Assembly (NCBI GenBank): GCA_030152105.1
Contig: JASLIH010000247.1
Location: 1-5,444 of the forward strand
Length of the DNA: 5,444 nt
From: Actinomycetes bacterium
GTDB lineage: Bacteria > Actinomycetota > CALGFH01
Reading direction: 5' to 3'
Below are positions 1 to 5,145 of the stretch, in pieces. The translations under genes and the position numbers were made by a program. The notes under the pieces are model-generated. The model searched no databases. It saw only the letters and a program-made list of their open reading frames with translations, and had not been told where the DNA came from. Each line of letters starts with the position of its first letter. The stretch's first letter is position 1.

Positions 1-47
1 ATCCATCGCGGGGCCATCAGCACCCCCTTATACTGTCACCCCCAATT

Positions 48-62
48 GAGGCATTAGGCCTC
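48..62. other. Small GC hairpin, possible terminator of an upstream gene
   Basis: GAGGC at 48-52 pairs with GCCTC at 58-62 around the 5-base loop ATTAG. No T-run follows, so a terminator role is only a possibility. The stem is short enough to arise by chance. Confidence 0.2.
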
Positions 63-101
63 GGCAGCAATCAATCCCACTTATCCCTTAAACCTAGCGG
101 A

Positions 102-130
102 TTGATAATTCGTGGACAAAATGATATAAA
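102..130 (+). promoter_or_regulatory. Near-consensus sigma-70-type promoter
   Basis: TTGATA at 102-107 and TATAAA at 125-130 are separated by exactly 17 bases. Each hexamer differs from the TTGACA/TATAAT consensus at one position. In such GC-rich DNA this AT-rich match is unlikely to be incidental. Transcription would start near 137, but no convincing gene follows for almost 1 kb, so it may drive an untranslated RNA, a lost gene or a very small peptide. The spacer contains, on the minus strand, TTGTCCACG (111-119), one mismatch from the Streptomyces DnaA-box consensus TTGTCCACA. Confidence 0.4.
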
Positions 131-335
131 GGTGGGTTGCACGTATTGATGTGGCGCGTCTTCGCGCGTAGGCGAGGGATGCCGATCAGGGCCTGTTGCA
201 CCGCGGAAGATAGGCAGCGCTGGGAGGGCTGGTCTCCCCGCCGCTCCCTGTTATCGGAACCAGGGGTCGTCGTTGCGGGAGCCCACCGAGGGCAGCTGAG
301 CAGTCGGCTCGACTGACCGTGATCCGGCCGGCCAC

Positions 336-364
336 TGGCTGCCGCGCCGCTTCGCGGCTTGCCA
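336..364. other. Extended GC-rich hairpin
   Basis: TGGC (336-339) pairs with GCCA (361-364), and inside it GCCGCG (341-346) pairs with CGCGGC (353-358), leaving a CCGCTT loop. An alternative inner pairing GCCGC/GCGGC (346-350 with 354-358) also exists. There is no T-run. It may be a structured RNA element or a terminator on either strand; function unknown. Confidence 0.3.
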
Positions 365-477
365 ACGAGATCGTCGTCACCCGCGCTGAGCCACACCGAC
401 CCGCGAGCGGGGAGCCTTCTCCGACAGGTGCGAGCCACATCGTTCCCACCGGCCGCGTGCCACCCGCATGCCACTAG

Positions 478-517
478 CAGCGGTCACCAGCGGTAACCAG
501 CGGACACTCACGGTCAC
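478..517. repeat. Four phased 10-bp direct repeats
   Basis: The heptamers CGGTCAC, CGGTAAC, CGGACAC and CGGTCAC start at 481, 491, 501 and 511, exactly 10 bases apart. The first three are preceded by CAG and the fourth by TCA. One helical turn of spacing puts all copies on the same DNA face, as in operator arrays or iterons. The array is short and degenerate, so slippage-derived repeats without function remain possible. No gene abuts it. Confidence 0.45.
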
Positions 518-596
518 TCCAAGAGGGCCGCTGAGCGACCGTCCGCCCCTGACCAGGGGGAGCGAAGCAGGCCGAAACTACATGGCATGCAAGGGG

Positions 597-637
597 TCAA
601 GGCCTTGATCGGCCCTGCCGTGCCCGGCCGGCCGATC
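597..637. repeat. Palindrome overlapping an 8-bp inverted repeat
   Basis: TCAAGGCCTTGA (597-608) is a perfect 12-bp palindrome. Its end overlaps GATCGGCC (607-614), which is repeated inverted as GGCCGATC (630-637) across 15 bases. Each dyad alone is near what chance gives in a 5-kb GC-rich sequence; only their adjacency makes them worth noting. No gene is attached. Confidence 0.25.
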
Positions 638-976
638 GATCCCTGGTCGCAGAGAGCCAGGGCCGAGAGGCACTCACGACCGGACGGACTGGAGCCGCGT
701 CTCGTCTGGCGTACTCAGTGGTGCCACGGTGCTGCCACTGAGGATGGCTCAGACGCTGCAAGACCTGGGAAAATGTGGCGATGGCAGGGCCGCACCTGGC
801 GACTGTAGTGGTTCTGTGGGAGCACATTGACCACTGCTTTACTGACGAGCCTGTACGGTTTGGTCACTCAGGGAGCACCCGCATCCCGGGGTGAGCATCT
901 GTAGGGACCTGCCACCCGATCCTGCCTGGCCGTGCGTGGGCAGATCCGCCGTAGCGCGCCGACGGCGGCGCCCTGA

Positions 977-1122
977 GCCGCAACGCCGACTGACATACCA
1001 GCGCAGCTGGGCGGCTGCACGCCACGGCTGACCCTGACCTGCCGGCAGGCCGCCGACGCTACCGAGCGGCGCGTGGCCTGGTTCTTGCGCCTGCTCGACC
1101 AGCGGGCACAACCGGCAAAGGA
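977..1122 (+). pseudogene. Coding-like remnant upstream of the secreted-protein gene
   Basis: Reading codons from 977 (just after a stop at 974-976), about 33 of 36 codons between 1001 and 1108 end in G or C, far more than in the next frame (about 22 of 36); the third frame contains a stop. The translation includes the helix-like stretch ERRVAWFLRLLDQRAQPAKE, but I do not recognise the family. The only in-frame starts are internal (for example GTG at 1073), and past 1123 the frame runs out of phase inside the next gene until a stop near 1348. It could be the damaged end of a lost gene, or a former N-terminal part of the downstream protein now in another frame. The alternative is fortuitous composition bias. 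Confidence 0.25.
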
Positions 1123-1995
1123 ATGGCATGGGGCTATGGGGCCGAGCAGATTGTCCACTTCCCCGACCCCGCCCTCGACGAACCAGCCGCCGACGCGGCC
1201 GGTGCCCCACCGACCAACCACGGGAACACACCCGGGCACGACCCGATCCACACTTGGAGAACCAGCCCCGCCCCACCCGAGCCCAAGCCCAAGCCCAAGC
1301 GCCACGGCCGCATCCTGCTCGCCGCCACCATCGGCCTCGCCCTCCTAGTCGCCACCGGGTGCGCTGCCGCCAGCGGCACCACCGACACCGGACCCGACCC
1401 CACCCCACCGACCACCCCCAGCCCAGCCGACCCACCGGGTGATGACCCGACCTCAAGATCCGATCCTCCGAAGCAGGACCCGGAGCCGGAGTCGGATCCG
1501 GCGGCCGTGGTGCGCGACTACTTCGCCGCTATCAACGCCCACGACTATCCCAAGGCATGGCGGCTTGGCGGAAAGAACTTCAGCCCGTCCTACGAGGAAT
1601 TCGTGCGAGGTTTTGCCGAAACTGAGCACGACACGGTGACGATTCTCAACGTGGACGGCCCCACCGTCACCATCAGGCTGATCGCCGATGAAAGCGGCGG
1701 TCGCCAGTCCATCTACCAGGGCACCTACACCGCAAAGCATGGCGAGCTCGTCGACGCCAATGTTCGCCGAGTCCCTGGATCGCCACCCACGACGCCGCCG
1801 TCAGAGCCCGGCCCAGGACCGAACTGCGATCCGTCCTATCCCGACGTGTGCCTTGACCCTGCGGTCGAGGACTACGACTGTGCGAGCGGGTCAGGCAACG
1901 GACCCGAGTACGTTGAGGGTCCGATCCGCGTGCGCCCACCCGACCCGTTCGATCTGGACGGGAACGGCGACGGCTGGGGTTGCGAGAACGGGTAA
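1123..1995 (+). CDS. Secreted or membrane-anchored protein with NTF2-like and Excalibur-like domains
   Basis: 290 residues, ending in an Excalibur-like extracellular calcium-binding module. Residues 1-60 are polar and proline-rich, ending in PKPKPKPKR. A hydrophobic segment (about 64-79) ends in VATGC, an imperfect lipobox with Cys80, so the protein is a lipoprotein or a single-pass membrane protein with its C-terminus outside. A Pro/Asp/Ser linker (81-125) leads to an NTF2/DUF4878-like domain (about 126-217, starting AAVVRDYFAAINAHDYPKAW). After a second Pro linker comes NCDPSYPDVC at 234-243, with cysteines at 235, 243, 253 and 287 and the acidic loop DLDGNGDGWGCE, typical of this module at the ends of actinobacterial surface proteins. 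The start is uncertain: AAAGGA touches the ATG, an unusually tight spacing, and the frame is open back to 994 without another ATG or GTG. The 60-residue tail before the hydrophobic segment is long for a signal peptide. The ligand is unknown; a cell-wall or surface role is inferred. Confidence 0.8.
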   Translation: MAWGYGAEQIVHFPDPALDEPAADAAGAPPTNHGNTPGHDPIHTWRTSPAPPEPKPKPKRHGRILLAATIGLALLVATGCAAASGTTDTGPDPTPPTTPSPADPPGDDPTSRSDPPKQDPEPESDPAAVVRDYFAAINAHDYPKAWRLGGKNFSPSYEEFVRGFAETEHDTVTILNVDGPTVTIRLIADESGGRQSIYQGTYTAKHGELVDANVRRVPGSPPTTPPSEPGPGPNCDPSYPDVCLDPAVEDYDCASGSGNGPEYVEGPIRVRPPDPFDLDGNGDGWGCENG

Positions 1996-2025
1996 CAGCC
2001 GCTCGTCTGCCGCGATCAACCAGCA

Positions 2026-2040
2026 CGACCACACTGGTCG
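2026..2040 (+). terminator. Possible factor-independent terminator hairpin
   Basis: CGACCA (2026-2031) pairs perfectly with TGGTCG (2035-2040) across a 3-base loop, about 30 bases beyond the stop of the secreted-protein gene. No U-tract follows; actinobacterial terminators often lack one. The position fits, but the stem is short. Confidence 0.35.
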
Positions 2041-2280
2041 AGTTGGAGCCGGATGCTCATGGCTTGCTCACGGGACGTGCCGACACCAGCGGGAACAGAC
2101 CGGAACGGCTGCCGTTGGGATTACCCGAGGGGCCAGTTGATGGGCTGATTTCGGGTCGCCTGAGTACCTCTTGGAACGGCGCTCAAATGACTCATAACCC
2201 AGAGCTGGTTCGGACACTATGCCGTTGCATGGCAAGATGCTGGAGACCTGCGAATACGGCATACCCAAGGGCAGTCGATT

Positions 2281-2287
2281 GGAAGGA
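2281..2287 (+). promoter_or_regulatory. Ribosome binding site fixing the OGG-fold start
   Basis: GGAAGGA lies five bases before the ATG at 2293, an excellent Shine-Dalgarno match at normal spacing. It supports this start over other in-frame possibilities. Confidence 0.75.
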
Positions 2288-2292
2288 ACTCC

Positions 2293-2991
2293 ATGACGAG
2301 GCCGCCAGCAGCGGTCATCCGGGTCGTTAGAAGCTGGCAGGCCAATGGCCGCCCCGCACAGCCGGGTATGCTTTGGCAGCGTAAACGCTGGCTGGCGAGC
2401 TTCCCAGAGAGCGGGAACGTACTCGACTCACTACCCGAGTATCTTGACCGTGCCACTGTCCGTATGGCCTGCCTGGAAGTCTCGCGTTCGCCAACCGCGG
2501 CACTCGACGCCTTCCTGGTGGTGAAGGTCGGCTATGGCCTCTGGCGCACCGCTCGCATCCTTCAGGAGAATTCCCATGCCCCTGTCCGCCTGGCCAGGGT
2601 CGCGCAGCACCTGGCCCACAGAGGTGCCCTGGACGCCTACGGTCTACTTGCTGGCGAGTGCCGGCTCCACGGGCTCGGCCCCGCCTTCGGGACCAAGTAC
2701 CTGTATTTCTGCCCTCAAAGCGCTGCTGGCCCGCGGGCACTGATCTTCGACCGGCTCGTAGCCGGCTGGCTTGCGGAGCATGTCGACGTTCGCCTTAACC
2801 CTGCCGCCTGGTCGCCCAATACATACCGCCATTACTTGGAGCTGGTCAGTTCCTGGGCGGATGCCCTGGGTGTCGCATGTGACGAGGTTGAAGGGTGCAT
2901 CTTCCAGGCGGTCCAACGAGGTAGGAAGCCAATGGGCCCTCAAGAACGCCTGACGACGCAGAAGAGGACGTGGCGAACTAGTCCGGCGTGA
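2293..2991 (+). CDS. OGG-fold (8-oxoguanine DNA glycosylase-like) protein
   Basis: 232 residues resembling the actinobacterial proteins annotated as 8-oxoguanine DNA glycosylase OGG fold. Glycosylases of this HhH group flip out a damaged or modified base and cut its glycosidic bond. Family-like segments are VGYGLWRTARIL (79-90), the helix-hairpin-helix GLGPAFGTKYLYF (127-139), ALIFDRLVAGWL (149-160) and LNPAAWSPNTYRHYLEL (168-184). By analogy with OGG1, Lys135 would be the catalytic lysine and Asp153 the conserved aspartate; this is inference. The start is set by a strong ribosome site. The C-terminus looks abnormal: after about residue 207 the frame gives a basic, unrecognised tail, whereas the +1 frame gives GSQWALKNA and a stop at 2951-2953, which looks more like a family end. 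A one-base insertion between about 2911 and 2924 may have replaced the last residues, leaving the catalytic core intact. The gene converges on a glycosylase-like pseudogene. The substrate is unknown; roles in repair or phage defence are both open. Confidence 0.78.
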   Translation: MTRPPAAVIRVVRSWQANGRPAQPGMLWQRKRWLASFPESGNVLDSLPEYLDRATVRMACLEVSRSPTAALDAFLVVKVGYGLWRTARILQENSHAPVRLARVAQHLAHRGALDAYGLLAGECRLHGLGPAFGTKYLYFCPQSAAGPRALIFDRLVAGWLAEHVDVRLNPAAWSPNTYRHYLELVSSWADALGVACDEVEGCIFQAVQRGRKPMGPQERLTTQKRTWRTSPA

Positions 2992-3090
2992 AGCTCCGTG
3001 CTCACCAGCTGCGCACGAGAGCATTCGCGAGCAGCCGAGACAGGACGGTACAGCTCGGTACGGCCACACGGCAAAGCTCCTCTCAGACAC

Positions 3091-3105
3091 GCAAGGACGC
3101 CTTGC
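3091..3105. terminator. Possible bidirectional terminator between convergent genes
   Basis: GCAAGG (3091-3096) pairs perfectly with CCTTGC (3100-3105) around loop ACG. It lies between the stop of the plus-strand OGG-fold gene (2991, or 2953 if frameshifted) and the stop of the minus-strand pseudogene (3143), where a shared terminator is expected. There is no T-run and the stem is only 6 bp. Confidence 0.35.
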
Positions 3106-3142
3106 AGGTACGTAGCGAGAAGGGCCTGCAGAGGTTGAGGGC

Positions 3143-3917
3143 CTAGCGCTCAAGGTCCGCCATGATCGCCCGGCGGACAGCCGCCGCTCCCTCACCGGTT
3201 CGCCACTGACGGTGCGCCTCTGCCCAGTCCCTGGAGGAGTGCCCGTGGCCGGCCTGCTGGCGGGTATGGGCGAGCCGAAGCAGCTGCACGTTGTGGCCTA
3301 GGACAACGGCGGGCAGGGGAGCGCCGTAGCCTGCCCGGGTCAGGGGCTCGAGGTCCAGCGCGCGGAGTGGCTCGTCGCCCAGCGTGATGATCCAAGCTGG
3401 GTCAGCCTCGGCAGCTTCATCGGTGAGCGCCGGGCTGCGGTCGCTGGGGATCCGGGTGATCGTCCGTCGTGGTCTCCACGTGGCCGGGTGGAAGGATGCC
3501 GCGCTCTACGAGCGGGACGTAGTTATGGGTAACCGCGTCTTGCTGGCTCTGGTTTGCCATGTAGCGGTTGTCGATGTCGGCGACGCGGATCTTGTCGCGC
3601 GTCAGCGTAAGCGGCGCGAGCACGAGTTCGTCAAGGGCCTGCCCAGATGGACCGTTGTGACCCTTGGCCAGTTCGATGCGTCCGGCCTCTGCCGGGACCG
3701 TGGCGGCGACGGTGGCGATCTTGATCTCGGCGCCGTGGCCCGTCCAGAACGGTTCGGGTTCGTCAGCGACGGCGACCGCACGGATGCTTTTTCCATCGGG
3801 CCCGATCCAGCGGGCGTGCACCGCAGATGGGTAGACCCCGATGATGAGGACCGGCTTTGGACCTGGTTGCCGCCAGGTGACCGGGCCGACTGGCTGGCCA
3901 AAGGGATAACACTCCAT
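3143..3917 (-). pseudogene. Frameshifted uracil-DNA-glycosylase-superfamily-like gene
   Basis: The first half, from ATG 3917 to a stop near 3417, gives 166 residues with VLIIGVYPSAVHARW (23-37), EPEPFWTG and GHNGPSGQALDELVLAPL (86-103). These resemble actinobacterial proteins of the uracil-DNA glycosylase superfamily, which remove bases from DNA. After about residue 149 the sequence turns to nonsense and stops. Shifting by one base near 3461-3480 gives a continuation that fits: ITRIPSDRSPALTDEAAEAD, WIITLGDEPLRALDL, LTRAGYGAPLPAVVLGHN, LLRLAHTRQQAGHGHSS, DWAEAHRQWRTG, ending at a TAG at 3143-3145. The AHT segment sits where the superfamily's C-terminal histidine motif is expected. The span is 775 bases, one more than 258 codons, so a single-base insertion explains it and the intact protein would have about 257 residues. 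The start has a strong ribosome site. Family assignment rests on motif order alone. A sequencing error or programmed frameshift is possible but less likely than decay. Confidence 0.7.
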
Positions 3918-4401
3918 ACCGAGCCCTCCCGCGTGAGCTCGCCGGAAGGCCAGCTAACCACGTCCTTGAGGTCGCAGTCGCTCACCCCGGGCACTCGCCG
4001 TATGGACGTCGTTGCCGGCGATCCGGACCTCATCTGATCCACACGCCACGGTCCAGTACGAGGCAATACCGCTAATATGCCCGCTGACCAGGAGGGGCAA
4101 CGCTAGCACGGCAGGACGAAATGGCGGACTCTAGTTCACACGGCAGCGGCCACGGGGCACGACTAGGTTCACCGAACCGTACGCTGTTGACGGGGCCGCG
4201 TGGCCGAAGCCACAGCGTCGCCTGGTTGGCTGCATCGTCGGGTCGCAGCCCCAGGTATAAGGGGCGGCTTTGGGGGATGCCTGGAGGATGACGCAAGGGA
4301 CAATGATGATGTTCATCAGCGGTCCACAACGGACAATTCCAATGTGGCGTATGACCAGTGCAAACAGCGTGACCAGCACCGTTTTGAGCGCGCGGTCCCA
4401 A
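3918..4401. other. Gene-poor gap with a possible decayed minus-strand coding stretch
   Basis: On the minus strand, a 51-codon frame runs from GTG 4109 to a stop at 3954-3956. Its translation (including ASYWTVACGSDEVRIAGNDV) has coding-like codons down to about 3990. There a CCCCGGG run occurs, and coding-like bias moves to another frame (VSDCDLKDVVSWPSGELTRE). This may be a frameshifted remnant of a gene that preceded the UDG-like gene. No ribosome site precedes the GTG and I do not recognise the product. From 4110 to 4401 several frames are open on both strands, but none has consistent codon bias or a familiar protein. Confidence 0.4.
3924..3930 (-). promoter_or_regulatory. Ribosome binding site of the UDG-like pseudogene
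   Basis: On the minus strand GGGAGGG stands six bases before the ATG at 3917. It shows that 3917 is the true start and that the gene was once translated as a complete unit. Confidence 0.75.
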
Positions 4402-4430
4402 GGGCGTGTTTCAGAAGTCGTAGCCACTAG
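4402..4430 (-). repeat. Solo right end of an IS5-like element
   Basis: GGGCGTGTTTCAGAAGTCGT, followed by AGCCACTAG, resembles the terminus of the IS5-family element whose transposase remnant lies downstream. On the minus strand it reads as the last codons of such a transposase (near GAG TGG CTA TGA) followed by the terminal repeat. A diverged copy occurs at about 4885-4917 in the same orientation. Only about 30 bases of this end remain before the VOC gene region begins. Confidence 0.5.
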
Positions 4431-4443
4431 GGCCGGCGTGGCC

Positions 4444-4476
4444 GTCGGCGGGGCATGCTAGCGTGCCGACGTCGGC
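4444..4476 (+). promoter_or_regulatory. Candidate promoter and operator of the VOC gene
   Basis: TAGCGT (4459-4464) fits an actinobacterial -10 box, without an evident -35. It sits inside an imperfect dyad GGCATGC-TA-GCGTGCC (4452-4467). It is followed at once by a perfect 12-bp palindrome GCCGACGTCGGC (4465-4476), placed where transcription would start. GTCGGC at 4444-4449 repeats half of it upstream. A repressor binding here would block the downstream gene. The function is inferred from position only. Confidence 0.35.
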
Positions 4477-4486
4477 GGCCGGCCTC

Positions 4487-4491
4487 GGAGG
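4487..4491 (+). promoter_or_regulatory. Ribosome binding site fixing the VOC gene start
   Basis: GGAGG is seven bases upstream of the GTG at 4499. An upstream in-frame GTG at 4463 has no such site and would add twelve Gly/Ala-rich residues unlike the family, so 4499 is the preferred start. Confidence 0.8.
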
Positions 4492-4498
4492 TGGGACA

Positions 4499-4882
4499 GT
4501 GCCGAAGTTCGAGCAGATCACGCCGATCCTGCGGGTGCGGGACGTGGAGGCGAGCATCGCCTACTACACCGAGCGGCTCGGGTTCACCGATTGCTGGCAG
4601 TTCGGGGAGCCGCCGAGCTTCGGGGGCGCGAGCCGGGACGGGCTCGAGGTCCAGTTCTGCCGCGACTGCCAGGGCAGCCCCGGGACGTGGCTGAGCATCT
4701 GGGTGGACGACGTGGATGCCCTCCATGCTGAGCTGGCGGGCCGCGGGGCCGACATCGTCCAGCCGGCCACGAACTTCGAGTGGGGGGTGCGGGAGATGAA
4801 CGTCCGCGACCCCGACGGCCACCGCATCCGCTTCGGCATGGGCACCGACCGGCCGAGCGACGGCATCCCGTTCCCGGACTAG
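4499..4882 (+). CDS. VOC-superfamily (glyoxalase/bleomycin resistance-like) protein
   Basis: 127 residues, the usual length for a single-domain VOC protein that dimerises to form its site. It opens with FEQITPILRVRDVEASIAYY (4-23), the first beta-alpha unit, followed by ERLGF (26-30). The second half has LSIWVDDVDALHAELAGRGA (65-84) and ends with NVRDPDGHRIRFG (101-113). Family members bind small hydrophobic or antibiotic ligands, or use a metal for isomerase or dioxygenase chemistry. The position near the end that is usually a metal-binding Glu appears to be Arg (HRIRFG), which favours a binding or resistance-type role over metal catalysis; this is inference, and the ligand is unknown. The gene is intact with clean codon bias, unlike its decayed surroundings. 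It stands alone between two IS-end sequences, with possible operator palindromes upstream, so it may be a mobile passenger. Confidence 0.88.
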   Translation: MPKFEQITPILRVRDVEASIAYYTERLGFTDCWQFGEPPSFGGASRDGLEVQFCRDCQGSPGTWLSIWVDDVDALHAELAGRGADIVQPATNFEWGVREMNVRDPDGHRIRFGMGTDRPSDGIPFPD

Positions 4883-4884
4883 GT

Positions 4885-5145
4885 CTGTTCCAGAAGTCGG
4901 AGAAGTCATAGCCACTCGTTGATTGCGGCCACCAGGACGGTGGCCCGATAGTGGACGGCGAGCTTGTCTAGCGGGTGGCCACCGCCCGGTGCCGCTTGAG
5001 CCGGTTGATCCCGCACTCCACCGCATGCCGCAGCCGGTAGGCTGCCCGGTCGAAGGCCGGTGGCCGGCCACCCCGCCGGCCCCTGGCCCGCGTCGGCGAA
5101 CAGCTTGTCCGGTTTTGGCGCAACGCGAGCGGGTGGAACGGTCCG
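4885..5145 (-). mobile_element. Remnant of an IS5-family insertion sequence
   Basis: The right end (about 4885-4917) repeats, with changes, the sequence at 4402-4430: TGTTCCAGAAGTC and then AGTCATAGCCACTC, apparently with an AGAAGTC segment duplicated between them. The body is the C-terminal part of a transposase on the minus strand. The other end and the N-terminal two thirds of the transposase are not recognisable, so the element is dead. The upper boundary near 5145 is approximate. Confidence 0.7.
4906..5145 (-). pseudogene. Degraded C-terminus of an IS5-family DDE transposase
   Basis: On the minus strand one frame reads [20 protein letters not shown], then [18 protein letters not shown], and stops at a TAG at 4968-4970. 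The next frame resumes with DKLAVHYRATVLVAAINEWL and a TGA at 4906-4908. In relatives the junction reads ATRYDKLAV, so loss of one base in TACGAC created the stop. The spacing Y-x2-R-x3-E-x6-K (tyrosine codon 5037-5039, glutamate 5016-5018, lysine 4995-4997) is the signature of the IS4/IS5 transposase C-terminal catalytic motif. Upstream, [11 protein letters not shown] in the other frame matches the usual RPDKLLADKAYSS region, but some 30-40 residues between it and RGGRPPAFD are missing, so an internal deletion with a frame change lies near 5080-5095. The protein cannot be active. Confidence 0.75.

Larger units (their letters stand above)
1..1122. other. Gene-poor 5' interval with no convincing complete gene
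   Basis: No reading frame here combines a start with a ribosome site, sustained high third-position GC and a recognisable protein. The interval holds an AT-rich patch with a promoter-like sequence near 100-130, hairpins at 48-62, 154-167, 336-364 and 607-637, short phased repeats near 480-517, and a coding-like stretch near 977-1122. The only start after the promoter is an ATG at 179 opening a 45-codon frame to 316; its only purine-rich stretch (GAGGG) touches the ATG, and its translation is unrecognised. Overall it looks like decayed or non-coding accessory DNA. Confidence 0.55.
1996..2292. other. Intergenic region between the secreted-protein and OGG-fold genes
   Basis: A hairpin lies about 30 bases past the upstream stop. 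The frame open across 1980-2330 lacks third-position GC bias and overlaps both neighbours out of frame, so I do not call it. A 25-codon frame from ATG 2219 ends in a TGA that overlaps the downstream ATG (ATGA), possibly by chance. I see no clear promoter; TTGGAA at 2171 lacks a good partner at the right distance. Confidence 0.5.

Noticed and set aside
94..474. Minus-strand frames of 87 and 126 codons in the first 500 bases
   Set aside because: No ribosome site, low-complexity Arg/Ala/Gly-rich translations, no recognised family, and they compete with equally open frames on the other strand.
546..559. CCCCTG / CAGGGG hairpin
   Set aside because: The loop is only two to four bases and the stem is short; no gene end nearby.
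716..740. CAGTGG / CCACTG inverted repeat
   Set aside because: Only six pairs around a 13-base loop; expected by chance in this length of sequence.
1281..1300. Tandem CCCAAG units
   Set aside because: They encode the PKPKPKPK linker of the secreted protein and need no separate explanation.
839..1456. Long minus-strand frames opposite the secreted-protein gene
   Set aside because: They read as Arg/Gly/Trp-rich complements of its Pro-rich coding sequence; the plus strand has recognisable domains.
1980..2330. 116-codon plus-strand frame between two genes
   Set aside because: It overlaps both neighbours out of frame, lacks codon bias and resembles no known protein.
3384..4037. 217-codon plus-strand frame
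   Set aside because: It lies opposite the UDG-like pseudogene, has no family features, and the minus strand has a strong ribosome site and recognisable motifs.
4131..4427. Minus-strand frame with a hydrophobic middle (possible membrane peptide)
   Set aside because: No ribosome site, weak codon bias, starts inside the IS end, and several competing frames are open; composition alone could explain it.
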